This document shows, in pieces, positions 36,400 to 47,723 of a DNA stretch of 64,000 nt (its first letter is position 1; every line of letters begins with the position of its first letter). The notes under the pieces are model-generated. The model saw only the letters and a program-made list of their open reading frames with translations, did not search any database and was not told the origin of the DNA. Source of the DNA: a candidate division TM6 bacterium GW2011_GWF2_37_49 (GTDB lineage Bacteria; Babelota; Babeliae; Babelales; RVW-14). The stretch spans positions 21,326 to 85,325 of the forward strand of contig LBTE01000002.1 in the NCBI GenBank assembly GCA_000989955.1, read 5' to 3'. The position numbers and the translations under genes are program-made.

Positions 36400-37248
36400 T
36401 TAAGCACAGAGTGATAGCCATCCCATTCGTGCACGTATACCTGTTGTTTCATATGCAAAGAACTTATAAGCATTAAATCCATCCGATAGAGATTCACATT
36501 TTGAATTAGCAAAATTTCGAAGATTAAGTCCAGTTATTGTATCTATTACTGAATGGGCTTCATTGAATGGAACGACCTGTGCGCTTATGACATCCGCTGC
36601 TGCTACAAAGCAAATATACTTAATTAGCCTGCGATAGTCCTTGGATTTGTGACATATTACACCACCTTTATAGCCTGATATTTTAATAAAGTGGTCCAGT
36701 AATTCTATTGCCACATTGAAGCAATTAAAATCCAGCGCGTTGATGCCACGCATAATATTTCCAAGCTCATGGTGCATTCCAACGATAATAGCTATTAATG
36801 CGATGTTGTCTTTGCTAAGGCCTAAGCTGTTGAATAGTGCATTAAAATCGAATCTTTCTCCATCACTCATGATATATTCTTTTTGACTTACAATGTATTC
36901 AAATCCAATTTTTGGGTGTTCACATTTTTCATAGAACTCATACACTTGATCTCCGCATTTTCCGATGTCATGAAAAATAGCTGCAAAAATTATATTTTTG
37001 ATTGCTTCATCGTCAAATTTTGTTTTCCATTCAGAATTTAGCATGTAGCATAAATTGATGCAAGATCTTGAAACCCAGATGGAATGCTCGAACACATGGC
37101 CGGCATGAAATTTGGTATTTGAGGTTTTGTATCGTTGCATATCTCTTAATATGCTATCTAAAGGCGTTATGGCGCAATATGATTGGATTGTTACCAAAAA
37201 TGCAAAAACTATAAATACGCTTATTTTACGTAGATTTTTCACTATCAT
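36400..37248 (-). CDS. exported HD-domain hydrolase-like protein
   Basis: A protein of about 282 residues with a signal peptide (ISVFIVFAFLVTIQSYCA). An HD-type metal-dependent phosphohydrolase core is visible: first His in KFHAGHVFEHSIWV, the HD pair in FAAIFHDIGKCGD, then VGMHHELGNI, and a later Asp in CFVAAADVISAQ. HD enzymes cleave nucleotides or cyclic nucleotides in the cytosol; an exported form suggests a periplasmic or host-side substrate. I chose ATG 37248, since translation from it gives a proper signal peptide; an upstream start at 37290 is also in frame. It is followed at once by the GrpB-like gene. Confidence 0.75.
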   Translation of the reverse strand: MIVKNLRKISVFIVFAFLVTIQSYCAITPLDSILRDMQRYKTSNTKFHAGHVFEHSIWVSRSCINLCYMLNSEWKTKFDDEAIKNIIFAAIFHDIGKCGDQVYEFYEKCEHPKIGFEYIVSQKEYIMSDGERFDFNALFNSLGLSKDNIALIAIIVGMHHELGNIMRGINALDFNCFNVAIELLDHFIKISGYKGGVICHKSKDYRRLIKYICFVAAADVISAQVVPFNEAHSVIDTITGLNLRNFANSKCESLSDGFNAYKFFAYETTGIRARMGWLSLCA

Positions 37249-37369
37249 TGATATGTCATAAATAAATAATAATAAAACAAATATTTTCAATACTACGTAT
37301 GCATTTTACAATAATTTTGATAGATGGCAATAAGGAATGGAACATTATTGAAACCTTTAAATATGCAAT

Positions 37370-37530
37370 GCCATTTTTTGCAATTTTTGAAAAAGAATGT
37401 CGAAACCACTGTGCAGGTCGATGCTGGCAGGCCGATGTTTAAAATTTGTTAAATTACTTGTAAGGCCGATGAACTCGAAATAAAAAATGGCCATAGTCGA
37501 TGTATGGCCCTGAATATCATGTTTTTGATT
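37370..37530 (-). repeat. dispersed hairpin repeat, copy D
   Basis: On the minus strand the head GATATTCAGGGCCATACATCGA is preceded by CAAAAACAT. It forms a local inverted repeat GGCCATA/TATGGCC (37488-37508). The core reads AAACATCGGCCTGCCAGCATC, and the tail AT hairpin is near 37381. It lies between glmS (3' end) and the HD gene (5' end). Confidence 0.75.
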
Positions 37531-37533
37531 CCA

Positions 37534-39432
37534 TCACTCAACAGTGACAGATTTTGCAAGATTGCGAGGTTTATCTATCGGAAGTCTTAATTCATGAGAT
37601 ATTTGATAAACCAAAAACTGCATCACGCCAGTCATTGCCAGCGGTGCAAGTAGTGGCTTGACGCGTGGAATCACGAACGAGCAATCTGCCAGTTGTAATA
37701 ATTCGGTTTGTCCTTCAAATGCAAATACTATCAAGTGGCCTTCTCGGGCCTTAACTTCCTGAGCGTTTGAAACAAGCTTGTGGTAAATAATATCATCCAA
37801 TGATGAAAAAATAACCACTGGAGTTTTTTTGTCAACTAAGGCGATTGGTCCGTGCTTAAGCTCACCTGCGGGATAGCATTGAGCAAAAATGTATGAAACT
37901 TCCTTCAGTTTTAGTGCGGCTTCAAGTGCGAATGGATAACTTACGTGACGGCCAAGAAAAATGAATTTATCAAATTGGGCATAAAATGGTGCAAGCTGGC
38001 TTGTAATTTTAAATCTATAATTATCAAGCGTAGATTCTAAAATTTCAGCTGCAACAAATAATTCTTCTTCTGCTTTTGTTACGTCTTGCCAGGACAAAAG
38101 ACCACGTTCTAAAGCGGCTCTGTGTGCTAGCCAGTATAATGAAGCAATCTGTGTTGAAAATGATTTTGTTGATGCAACAGAAATTTCAGGTCCAGCTTGC
38201 ATTGGCAAAAAGCCCGTTGATTCGCGAACCATTGTGCTTGATGAGACGTTTGTAAGCGTAATTGTTGGAACTTCAAATGAATTTACAAGCCTCAAGGCCT
38301 CGAGTGTATCAGCTGTTTCACCAGATTGTGAAATGAACAAAAAAGCGGAATTTTTTTCGACAAAAAACGGCATGTATCTAAATTCTGAGGATAGGTAAAC
38401 TTTTGTTGGTATTTTAGCAATTATCTCAAAGAAAAATTGCCCTATTCGTGCTGCATGCCAAGATGTTCCTGCTGCAACAATGTTCAAATATCTCAGATCT
38501 TTAACCTGTTCAGAACTTAACCCAATTTGGCGCCATAAACTATCGCTGTTTACGATATTTCTATGGCCCAAAACGCTTTCAGATGCAGAGTCTTCTGGAA
38601 ATCCGATTGCTTTGTAAAAAGAAAGTGTGCGAGTGACAGCCCTTTTTTGCTCATATATTTCTTTAAGCATGTAATGTTCAAAATCTTGTTTGTCGACAGA
38701 CATGTATTTACTGTCAATTTCACGCGGTAATACCTCTAATCGTTTATTGTCAAAATCGAACACTTCAACACTATCCTTTTTAACGATAGCAAAACATTCA
38801 TCAGGCAAAAATAAAATTCTGCTTGTCTTGTCGGAAAACGCGAGAGGGTCAGAGGCTACAAAATTTTCATCAATTCCTAGCCCAATGACCAACGGAGAGC
38901 GACTTCTGATAGCGAGTAGTATGTCGGGATAGTCTTCAAATGTAAAAACCAAGGCAAATGCACCTTTTAAAGTTTTGGCAAGCATTTGTGCTGCTTTATT
39001 TAGGTCGTTGCAAGATTGTAACAAACTGCTAAAAAGATGTGCTACAACCTCTGAATCTGTCGTTGAGCAAAAATTATGACCTTCTTTAATAAGCTGGGCC
39101 TTAATATCCATGTACGATTCAATGATTCCGTTATGAACAACGGCAATTGTTTTTTTACAATTGAAGTGAGGATGAGCGTTTTTTTGATCTACTACGCCAT
39201 GCGTTGCCCAGCGTGTATGTCCCATCCCAACAAAACCATTGGCTTTTAAAGTTGCTGCTTTTTTTAAAACAGATACGCCGCCAACTTCTTTGAAGAAACT
39301 CAAACGATTTGTCTGTGAATCAACACATACAAATCCTGCTGAATCATAACCACGATATTCAAGACGAAGCAGCCCGTCCAAAACAAATTCACGACAAGGC
39401 TTGCTTCCAACATAAGCAACTATTCCACACAT
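37534..39432 (-). CDS. glmS: glutamine--fructose-6-phosphate aminotransferase
   Basis: A 632-residue enzyme making glucosamine 6-phosphate, the entry point to UDP-GlcNAc for peptidoglycan and lipid A. The glutaminase domain begins with the nucleophile Cys2 in MCGIVAYVG and has GMGHTRWATHG and VHNGIIESY. The two SIS domains hold AAGTSWHAARIGQFFFE, SQSGETADTLEALRL and FLGRHVSYPFALEAALKLKE. The end is PRNLAKSVTVE. Length is slightly above E. coli GlmS. GGTGGTG precedes the start. It is probably monocistronic. Confidence 0.96.
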   Translation of the reverse strand: MCGIVAYVGSKPCREFVLDGLLRLEYRGYDSAGFVCVDSQTNRLSFFKEVGGVSVLKKAATLKANGFVGMGHTRWATHGVVDQKNAHPHFNCKKTIAVVHNGIIESYMDIKAQLIKEGHNFCSTTDSEVVAHLFSSLLQSCNDLNKAAQMLAKTLKGAFALVFTFEDYPDILLAIRSRSPLVIGLGIDENFVASDPLAFSDKTSRILFLPDECFAIVKKDSVEVFDFDNKRLEVLPREIDSKYMSVDKQDFEHYMLKEIYEQKRAVTRTLSFYKAIGFPEDSASESVLGHRNIVNSDSLWRQIGLSSEQVKDLRYLNIVAAGTSWHAARIGQFFFEIIAKIPTKVYLSSEFRYMPFFVEKNSAFLFISQSGETADTLEALRLVNSFEVPTITLTNVSSSTMVRESTGFLPMQAGPEISVASTKSFSTQIASLYWLAHRAALERGLLSWQDVTKAEEELFVAAEILESTLDNYRFKITSQLAPFYAQFDKFIFLGRHVSYPFALEAALKLKEVSYIFAQCYPAGELKHGPIALVDKKTPVVIFSSLDDIIYHKLVSNAQEVKAREGHLIVFAFEGQTELLQLADCSFVIPRVKPLLAPLAMTGVMQFLVYQISHELRLPIDKPRNLAKSVTVE

Positions 39433-39536
39433 AAATCACCACCGTGCTAAGTTTTTTTAATGAAAACATTGCATATGATAGAATCAATAATGCAGTACAC
39501 AAAAGTCCACCAGGGCTTATGCAATAAAGTCGAAGA

Positions 39537-39959
39537 TTAACGTTTTACGAACTGGAATTTTCTTCTAGCAGCTTTTTGACCGTATTTCTTACGTTCTTTC
39601 AAGCGAGAATCGACAGATAATAGGCCATTTTTTTTCAAAGCAGGCTTAAGAGCTTCGTTTACAACAAGAAGAGCTCGTGAAATTCCAAGCCTAACAGCTT
39701 CGGCCTGGCTTTTTAGTCCACCACCAGCAACATTGACTTGAACGTTGTATTTTTTTTCTAAGTTTGTAACTTTGAAAGGAAATACAACCTTGTCCTTGCT
39801 GATGTCTGTATCAAAGTAATTTTGATAATCTTTACCATTTACTTCGATTAAACCTTTTCCTGGCTTTAGCCAGACACGTGCAACAGAACTTTTTCTACGT
39901 CCTACGCCATGCAACAAAGAGGCTGCGCCTCTATTGCTTTTAACTACAGTCTTTTCCAT
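39537..39959 (-). CDS. rpsI: 30S ribosomal protein S9 (uS9)
   Basis: A 140-residue ribosomal protein of the small subunit, whose C-terminal tail reaches the P-site tRNA. It has GVGRRKSSVARVWLKPG, the internal VNVAGGGLKSQAEAVRLGISRAL, and the expected end RKKYGQKAARRKFQFVKR. The N terminus carries an extension of about 15 residues. AAGGA precedes the start. The usual upstream partner rplM is not adjacent; a tRNA and a doubtful small ORF lie upstream instead. Confidence 0.96.
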   Translation of the reverse strand: MEKTVVKSNRGAASLLHGVGRRKSSVARVWLKPGKGLIEVNGKDYQNYFDTDISKDKVVFPFKVTNLEKKYNVQVNVAGGGLKSQAEAVRLGISRALLVVNEALKPALKKNGLLSVDSRLKERKKYGQKAARRKFQFVKR

Positions 39960-40021
39960 AAATCCTTACGTACCGTTAAGTAAAAACAATTTAATTAAAC
40001 CAATTTTCTACATCAAAGATA

Positions 40022-40237
40022 TTATACAAGCCTAAATTCTACATAAATTTGTTTTTTTGTCAAAAACTGCCCAAACTCATATTCCACTTCAAAATTAGCC
40101 GTCATTAATTCGCGTACAGTTGAATTTTGGTATCCTGCAAATGGTTGATTTGATACAAATAGACAATTTCCGTCGACATTGTTCGCTTCAATTTCTGTTT
40201 TAAATGGAATAGTTGATTCATAAAAAATATACAACAC
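40022..40237 (-). CDS. doubtful 71-residue ORF downstream of tRNA-Thr
   Basis: A frame starting at GTG three bases after the tRNA end, without room for a ribosome-binding site, ending 63 bases before rpsI. The product (with VDGNCLFVSNQPFAGYQNST in the middle) has normal composition and no stop-rich look, but I do not recognise it. It could be a decayed fragment or a leaderless small gene. Confidence 0.3.
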   Translation of the reverse strand: MLYIFYESTIPFKTEIEANNVDGNCLFVSNQPFAGYQNSTVRELMTANFEVEYEFGQFLTKKQIYVEFRLV

Positions 40238-40239
40238 AA

Positions 40240-40314
<75 letters not shown>

Positions 40315-40336
40315 ATGATATACTTTAGTGACTATT

Positions 40337-40681
40337 CTACAACTCTAATTTTTCTTGGCAAGCTACACATCGTGCCGCGTATGGAAAATTTTCTAAACGC
40401 TTCTCTGGGATTGGGTTTGCACAATCTATACAAACTCCGTACTCTTGTCGAACAATCCTTTCAAGAGCCCCGTCAATTAAGCGAATTTCATCCATGTCTG
40501 TTTGTTGCAAAGAGCTCTGCAGATGCTCCATAGAGATCGATAATGCCTCATCGCCGCTGTCTTGCACTTGCCCATCAGAGACCTTTTCGCTAGCAAGTTG
40601 AGTCATTAATCCAAGCATTTCACTTCTGCGAACTAACATGCTTGCCTTCATTTTTTCAATAAATATAGCTCTATCTTTCAC
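40337..40681 (-). CDS. DksA/TraR-family zinc-finger protein
   Basis: A 114-residue protein. An N-terminal helical hairpin leads to the C-terminal C4 zinc finger: EYGVCIDCANPIPEKRLE and ARCVACQEKLE. DksA-type proteins bind RNA polymerase through its secondary channel and shape the stringent response; the coiled-coil tip carries acidic residues (SGDEALSISMEH region), compatible with this. Translation starts at GTG 40681, directly after the tadA stop and with AGGTGG upstream, so it is translationally linked to tadA. Confidence 0.88.
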   Translation of the reverse strand: MKDRAIFIEKMKASMLVRRSEMLGLMTQLASEKVSDGQVQDSGDEALSISMEHLQSSLQQTDMDEIRLIDGALERIVRQEYGVCIDCANPIPEKRLENFPYAARCVACQEKLEL

Positions 40682-41173
40682 TTACCCACCTTTCTTTTTT
40701 CTTTGATTACTAAAAAAAAATTGCAATAATTTAGCGCATTCATCAACGCAAACCCCTCCTTCAATTTTCAAGTTTTTTGCATATGTTTTAGCTAGACTGT
40801 CGGCTTGTCCTTTTAAAATTCCAGTTCCAAATAATGGTGATTCGGCCCCAAAAACCACTTTATCAAGCCTTGAAAGTTGTATCAAGCCAAGGCACATCAA
40901 ACAAGGCTCAAGAGTAACATATAATGTGCAACCATTCAATCTCCAATCACCTTTTTTTTCGCATGCTCGTTTGATAGAAATCATCTCGGCATGGGCTGCT
41001 TGACATCCTGATTTCTCAATTTTGTTGTAAGCTCTTGATAAAATATGCCCATCAGAGTCAATAATAATAGCGCCAATCGGTACTTCATTATTCTTAAACG
41101 CTACTTTAGCCTGCAGCAACGCCTTTTTCATGTAAAAAATGCTTTTATTCTTTTGTTTTGTATTATTTTTCAT
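40682..41173 (-). CDS. tadA: tRNA-specific adenosine deaminase TadA
   Basis: A protein of about 163 residues that deaminates A34 to inosine in tRNA-Arg(ACG). The zinc-binding and catalytic motifs are complete: HAEMISIKRACEK with His and Glu, and TLEPCLMCLGLI with the two Cys. The N-terminal MKKALLQAKVAFKNNEVPIGAI is typical. I chose ATG 41173; the ORF extends six codons upstream to 41191. It lies directly upstream of the dksA-like gene and divergent from gyrB. Confidence 0.94.
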   Translation of the reverse strand: MKNNTKQKNKSIFYMKKALLQAKVAFKNNEVPIGAIIIDSDGHILSRAYNKIEKSGCQAAHAEMISIKRACEKKGDWRLNGCTLYVTLEPCLMCLGLIQLSRLDKVVFGAESPLFGTGILKGQADSLAKTYAKNLKIEGGVCVDECAKLLQFFFSNQRKKKGG

Positions 41174-41374
41174 AATTTCAATTCTCAGCAATAAATAAAT
41201 GAGTTATTAAAGTTTTTTAAAGCCTAACTCGCAAAAATTGTGTTTTATACTAAACTTATAAAATAAAATTTTATCTTAAAAATGCACGTTAACTGGTAAA
41301 ATACTAAAATCTTTATTTTTTTGAAAGTTTTCTGTGAATATTACAGTAATTCAGAAAACATCTTTAATTAATAA

Positions 41375-43837
<2,463 letters not shown>

Positions 43838-43854
43838 ATTTAAAATTTAAGTTT

Positions 43855-43888
43855 AAGGCCTCGACTAAAAAAAGTCGGGGCCTTTTTT
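43855..43888 (+). terminator. intrinsic terminator after gyrB
   Basis: AAGGCC-T-CGAC pairs with GTCG-G-GGCCTT around a loop of seven A/T bases, followed by TTTT. The unpaired T and G positions can form a wobble. Confidence 0.85.
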
Positions 43889-43906
43889 GTTGTTTTCAAG
43901 TTATAG

Positions 43907-44064
43907 CGTCAAACCTATGATATTCAGTGTCATACATTGATCATTGCATTCTAAATGTGCGCATTAATCGTGCTTGCCGAAAAAATGACAATTTTTTAGA
44001 TGCGAGCTACCAGGCATGATCTGATGCTGGCCGGAGAATGATTTTTTTAAAAATTGCAAAAAAC
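43907..44064 (+). repeat. dispersed hairpin repeat, copy E
   Basis: The head is GATATTCAGTGTCATACATTGA from 43919. The core is TGACAATTTTTTAGATGCGAGCTA. The hairpin pairs CCAG(G)CAT (44010-44017) with ATGCTGG (44024-44030), with one bulged G. The tail is TTTTTTTAAAAATTGCAAAAAAC. It lies between convergent gyrB and the 44073-44777 gene. Confidence 0.82.
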
Positions 44065-44072
44065 GCCAGTGG

Positions 44073-44777
44073 CTATGGACAGCTGCAGTCAGAGTTTTGG
44101 GATAGCCAACCCTTCAGGTACATAGATAAAAGATTTACGCCTTGTGTTGCTACTATTCCGGCAATGAATGTAAGTCCGCTTAAAAGAAGTGGTTTCAATT
44201 TAGACGGTGCAGCTTGTTGCATTTGAGGTGTTACTACAAATTCTAGCGGTGGCATATTTTCATCTAAAAATATTGTTTTTTTTGTAAGATTCCCTGCTTC
44301 AAGTTCTTTTGGATTTTGTGTTGCTAAATTTATGGCAAGTTGTTGAAGGCATTTAAGAATTTCTGGAAGTAGTACCCCTGTTATTTCATTGAGTCCCTTA
44401 TCTCGATTAAAGTTGCCTTTCAACGATGCCGTTGCAAGCGATGGTGATGATATCATGAGCTGGATAAGTTCTAGCGGTACATAATCAAAAAGATTATTTT
44501 CTAAGTTTAAATGTACGACTTTGTTTGCTTTGATAAAAATTGATATTCTCCTAAGTTCTGCTTTGAAAATATCGTAGGTTAGTTTTCTTGCTGCCAAATT
44601 TAATGTTTCTGTTGCGCTGTCATAATATATGCTTAAATCAGCCTCTAGCGCCGGATTTGGTTTGATGCCTGCCCTTGCAGCTTGATCAGATGTTGAAGCT
44701 GCTTCTTGTTCCATGCAGTTTAAGATCATTGGAAAAACAGTTAATAAAAGTGCAGTTAAAGTTAATAACTTTTTCAT
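44073..44777 (-). CDS. signal-peptide protein with C-terminal membrane segment
   Basis: A 234-residue protein I do not recognise. The signal sequence is MKKLLTLTALLLTVFPMIL, perhaps ending at a lipid-modifiable Cys in ILNCMEQ. The middle contains a leucine-rich-repeat-like turn (KVVHLNLENNLFDYVPLELI) and SPSLATASLKGN. One hydrophobic segment lies near the C terminus (LLLSGLTFIAGIVATQGVNLL), ending with a Cys-rich tail (CSCP). It is monocistronic. An LRR remnant and terminal anchor suggest surface exposure, but this is weak. Confidence 0.6.
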   Translation of the reverse strand: MKKLLTLTALLLTVFPMILNCMEQEAASTSDQAARAGIKPNPALEADLSIYYDSATETLNLAARKLTYDIFKAELRRISIFIKANKVVHLNLENNLFDYVPLELIQLMISSPSLATASLKGNFNRDKGLNEITGVLLPEILKCLQQLAINLATQNPKELEAGNLTKKTIFLDENMPPLEFVVTPQMQQAAPSKLKPLLLSGLTFIAGIVATQGVNLLSMYLKGWLSQNSDCSCP

Positions 44778-44900
44778 TATCCTCTCCCATTTAAAAAAAT
44801 AAAATTACTACGTAAAATAAATTATACTAGTTTGAATGAATAAAAATAAAGTATTTGAAATTAACATGTATTGTTATTCTGAAAACAGGCTTAAATTAAA

Positions 44901-44943
44901 AAAATCAGGCCGGCTTACATTTTAGCAAGCCGGCCTGATTTTG
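44901..44943. terminator. bidirectional terminator
   Basis: AAAATCAGGCCGGCTT (44901-44916) pairs with AAGCCGGCCTGATTTT, with a ten-base loop. It lies just beyond the 3' end of the minus-strand gene at 44964. The two ends carry A and T tracts. Confidence 0.88.
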
Positions 44944-44963
44944 GTTGTTAAATTGAGATTTGA

Positions 44964-45746
44964 TCAGCTTAAAGCCTCTTCAATTTTTCGTAAAGTGAGG
45001 TCTTTTTTGTGATTCATGCTATACCATGAATTTGTTAAAATTTGAAGCATATCAGTTGCGCAGAGAGCCGATGTGAACCCGATACACGCCTTGTTTGTGT
45101 TGTCCGCGGCTATAAAACCCGTAACTCCTTTTTTAATTAAAAGAGCAGGGGCTACCAAATCAAGACCTGCTACCAGAGCTTGTATGATAGAGGCTATTCT
45201 ATCGCCTTTTTCTTTTGATATTTTTTTGCGCAAAGCTGTTGCGTACTTGTCTTTAAAAAGCGCTGAAAGAGCTTGTTTTTGCTCGGTATTTAATGAATCT
45301 AAGTATGTTTCCAGTGCTTGCAATGAAATTAACGACATATCGCCCTTGTCGTATTTAAAATTTGCTCGATTCCAAAGCAATAAAGCGGCTGCAGGTATAA
45401 GATCAAGTTTTATATCATTAAACTTGTTTGAAATATAAACGTATGTGCAAGCGCAGATTGCTTTGATTCCAAGTCTAACAAAGTCATGCCCAGCCTGAGC
45501 CGTATCAGTGCGACTTTCGGAATGCATGGCAATTTCTGCTAATCTAATAAATTCGTCTTTTGGATCCGTCAACCTTGCCTCGAGGACCAATGTTTGATGG
45601 TTATCCTTGTTATGATTCGGCATGCCAACTACGCAGCTATTAACGAATTTATCATCATTGATTGCGTCGATCAATGTATGGCTAGCGGCTTGTGTTGTGC
45701 CAACTAAAAAAAATAGTGGAATAATCGCAACTTTTATATAATTCAT
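44964..45746 (-). CDS. signal-peptide protein with membrane hairpin, unknown function
   Basis: A protein of about 260 residues I do not recognise. ATG 45746 has AGGA upstream and gives a good signal peptide (MNYIKVAIIPLFFLVGTTQA); the ORF extends 20 codons further. The middle has a hydrophobic segment near FVRLGIKAICACTYVYI and LIPAAALLLW; two more lie near the C terminus (IIQALVAGLDLVAPALLI and CIGFTSALCATDMLQIL). The end is basic. Layout parallels 4839-5429 and 25477-26319. The function is unknown. Confidence 0.6.
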   Translation of the reverse strand: MNYIKVAIIPLFFLVGTTQAASHTLIDAINDDKFVNSCVVGMPNHNKDNHQTLVLEARLTDPKDEFIRLAEIAMHSESRTDTAQAGHDFVRLGIKAICACTYVYISNKFNDIKLDLIPAAALLLWNRANFKYDKGDMSLISLQALETYLDSLNTEQKQALSALFKDKYATALRKKISKEKGDRIASIIQALVAGLDLVAPALLIKKGVTGFIAADNTNKACIGFTSALCATDMLQILTNSWYSMNHKKDLTLRKIEEALS

Positions 45747-45852
45747 AAAAAGTCCTTTAAATATTATTAAGTTAACAATTTGATTTACAGTGTCTAATTT
45801 TAACATACAAAATTTGAAAACAAAAACGGGGGGCAGTTACAAGTAGAAATTA

Positions 45853-47211
45853 TTATTCTGGAAACAGGCTTAAGAGTTCATAAACGTTTTGGAATCCGAC
45901 CGTTCTACAGTCACCCTTAATTCCCTGGTTTTTGGCCGTCAAAATCGTTTCTAGGCCAAAGCGAGTCGCCTCTTTGACTGCAGCGCCGATTTGGTTAACT
46001 GGTTTGATTTGGCCTGTTAGGCTGATTTCTGCTACAGCAACTGATTTTTTTGGCAGCTGCTTTTGAAAATAGCTTGAAAGCAGGGCCAAAGCAATGCCTA
46101 GATCTGCAGAGCTTTCTTTTATTTTAAATCCGCCACTGACCTTAAAAAAGATATCCTGTGTGCTGAATTTGATGTGTAAATATTTTTCCAAAATAGCGGC
46201 AATCAGTACGATTTGCTTTGAATCAAGACCTGTCACAACGCGCTGTGGGATGCCGAATTTTGAATCAACGCACAAAGCCTGCAGTTCAAGCAGCAATGGG
46301 CGAGAGCCCTCCATGCAGCAAACAAGAGCAGATCCTGGGCTTGCAGAAGCCTCAGATATCAAATATTGATTGATGTTGCCAATTTCGACCAAGCCCTGTT
46401 CATGCATTTCAAAAAAACCGACTTCATTGATCGTGCCAAACCTGTTTTTGACCGAGCGCAAAATTCTGACCTGCCAGCGATCTTCGCCTTGCAGGTAAAA
46501 GACTGCATCGACCATGTGTTCCAATATTTTTGGTCCGGCCATGTGCCCATCTTTGGTTATGTGGCCTGTTATAAGCACAGCAACGTTATTTTCTTTGGAA
46601 AAGCGCATCAAATTAAAGGCTGCTTCGCGCAATTGAGCTATCGTGCCAGGATATGCGTGCGATTGTGTCGATAGATGGCAGTTTTGAATGGAGTCCAGAA
46701 TCATCAGATCAGGCTTGGCCTGTTCACATGTCGAAATTATGTTTTCAAGGCAAGATTCATCGGAAAATAAAAGGTTTTGATTGTTAATGTTTAGTCGCAA
46801 CGCTCGACCTTTAACCTGCTGTAACGACTCTTCAGACGAAAAATACGCAACTTTTTTATTTTCAGCTATTTTGTTTGCGATCTGCAGCAACAACGTTGAT
46901 TTACCGATTCCAGGGTCGCCGGTCAAAATTATGAATGATCCTGGCAAAATGCCGCCGCCCAAAACAGTGTCCCACTCCTTGACGCCAGATTGCATGCGGA
47001 TTTGCGATTCTACGCTGATTTCGTTGATACTAAAAAGCCTTGTTGGTGTCGCGGTTGAGCCTACTTTTGCGCCGCTGGCCATGGAACCTGAAAATGATGT
47101 TGTTTGCTCAGCAAAACTGTTCCATTCATTGCATCCGGGACAGCACCCGATCCATTTTATGCTTTGATACGAACAATTTGTGCATCTGTAAAATGTTTTA
47201 TTTTTAGACAT
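45853..47211 (-). CDS. radA: DNA repair protein RadA (Sms)
   Basis: A 452-residue helicase-like ATPase for branch migration in recombination. The N-terminal C4 zinc finger is CTNCSYQS and CCPGCNEW. Walker A is ILTGDPGIGKSTLLLQIA near residue 95, Walker B LMILDSIQN, and the RadA motif KNRFG is in SVKNRFGTINEVG. The C-terminal Lon-like domain has SADLGIALALLSSYFQK and VAVAEISLTGQIKPV. Length is normal. It is probably monocistronic on the minus strand. Confidence 0.95.
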   Translation of the reverse strand: MSKNKTFYRCTNCSYQSIKWIGCCPGCNEWNSFAEQTTSFSGSMASGAKVGSTATPTRLFSINEISVESQIRMQSGVKEWDTVLGGGILPGSFIILTGDPGIGKSTLLLQIANKIAENKKVAYFSSEESLQQVKGRALRLNINNQNLLFSDESCLENIISTCEQAKPDLMILDSIQNCHLSTQSHAYPGTIAQLREAAFNLMRFSKENNVAVLITGHITKDGHMAGPKILEHMVDAVFYLQGEDRWQVRILRSVKNRFGTINEVGFFEMHEQGLVEIGNINQYLISEASASPGSALVCCMEGSRPLLLELQALCVDSKFGIPQRVVTGLDSKQIVLIAAILEKYLHIKFSTQDIFFKVSGGFKIKESSADLGIALALLSSYFQKQLPKKSVAVAEISLTGQIKPVNQIGAAVKEATRFGLETILTAKNQGIKGDCRTVGFQNVYELLSLFPE

Positions 47212-47241
47212 AATATTTTCATTTCAATAAATTATTCTTGG

Positions 47242-47262
47242 ATGCTGAAACAAGTTCAGCAT
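47242..47262. repeat. palindromic repeat P1 (ATGCTGAA/TTCAGCAT)
   Basis: ATGCTGAA-ACAAG-TTCAGCAT, with flanks GG and GACAAA. It is identical over about 27 bases to P3 at 47724-47744, and both bracket the GIY-YIG gene. Confidence 0.8.
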
Positions 47263-47376
47263 GACAAATAAGCGTCAAAATTCAATGTGGAACGGAATAG
47301 CGATAGAAGCCGATGTTCCCCTGTTCCGGTATTTACGGTTTATTGCGTAGCTGGCCATTCTGAGCGTAGTCTTGTC

Positions 47377-47397
47377 ATCCTGAACTTGTTTCAGGAT
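47377..47397. repeat. palindromic repeat P2 (ATCCTGAA/TTCAGGAT)
   Basis: ATCCTGAA-CTTGT-TTCAGGAT, the reverse orientation of P1/P3 with a compensating pair change in the stem (C-G swapped for G-C). It lies 8 bases beyond the 3' end of the GIY-YIG gene. Sequences of this type (GTCATCCTGAACTTG) recur in many bacterial genomes. Confidence 0.8.
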
Positions 47398-47404
47398 CCA
47401 CGTT

Positions 47405-47701
47405 TTATTCTGGTCCAAATATTGATTCATAAAGGTCATTCCACTCTGGATTTTGCTCTTCAATGAGATTAATTTTCCATTCTCGATGCCAGCGTTTTAG
47501 TTGCTTTTCGCGTTTTATTGCATTGTTAATATATTTAAATTGCTCTACGTGTACTAATTTTTTTAAAGAATATTTTTTTGTAAATCCATCTACAAGGCCA
47601 AGTCTATGTTCCAACATTCGCCTCTTTAAATCATTAGAAACGCCGATATACAATGTTCCACGGGTTTCATTCGTAAGAATATAAACTGCATAGATTCTCA
47701 T
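47405..47701 (-). CDS. GIY-YIG endonuclease-domain protein
   Basis: A 98-residue stand-alone GIY-YIG domain of the UvrC-N/YhbQ-like type. The first motif is YAVYILTNETRGTLYIGVS, the catalytic Arg lies in NDLKRRMLEHR, and the C-terminal half has KYSLKKLVHVEQF, with the acidic residue in NAIKREKQLKRWHREWK. These small proteins are often multi-copy and of unknown role; some are linked to interspersed palindromes. Here palindromes lie on either side of the gene (47242, 47377, 47724), so the gene may be part of a mobile unit. Confidence 0.88.
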   Translation of the reverse strand: MRIYAVYILTNETRGTLYIGVSNDLKRRMLEHRLGLVDGFTKKYSLKKLVHVEQFKYINNAIKREKQLKRWHREWKINLIEEQNPEWNDLYESIFGPE

Positions 47702-47723
47702 GTTTAATCCATAAATTACTTGG

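Noticed and set aside
36387..36512. N-terminal extension of the GrpB-like ORF
   Set aside because: These codons overlap the end of the HD gene and would bury the signal peptide; the AGGA-preceded ATG at 36386 explains the gene better.
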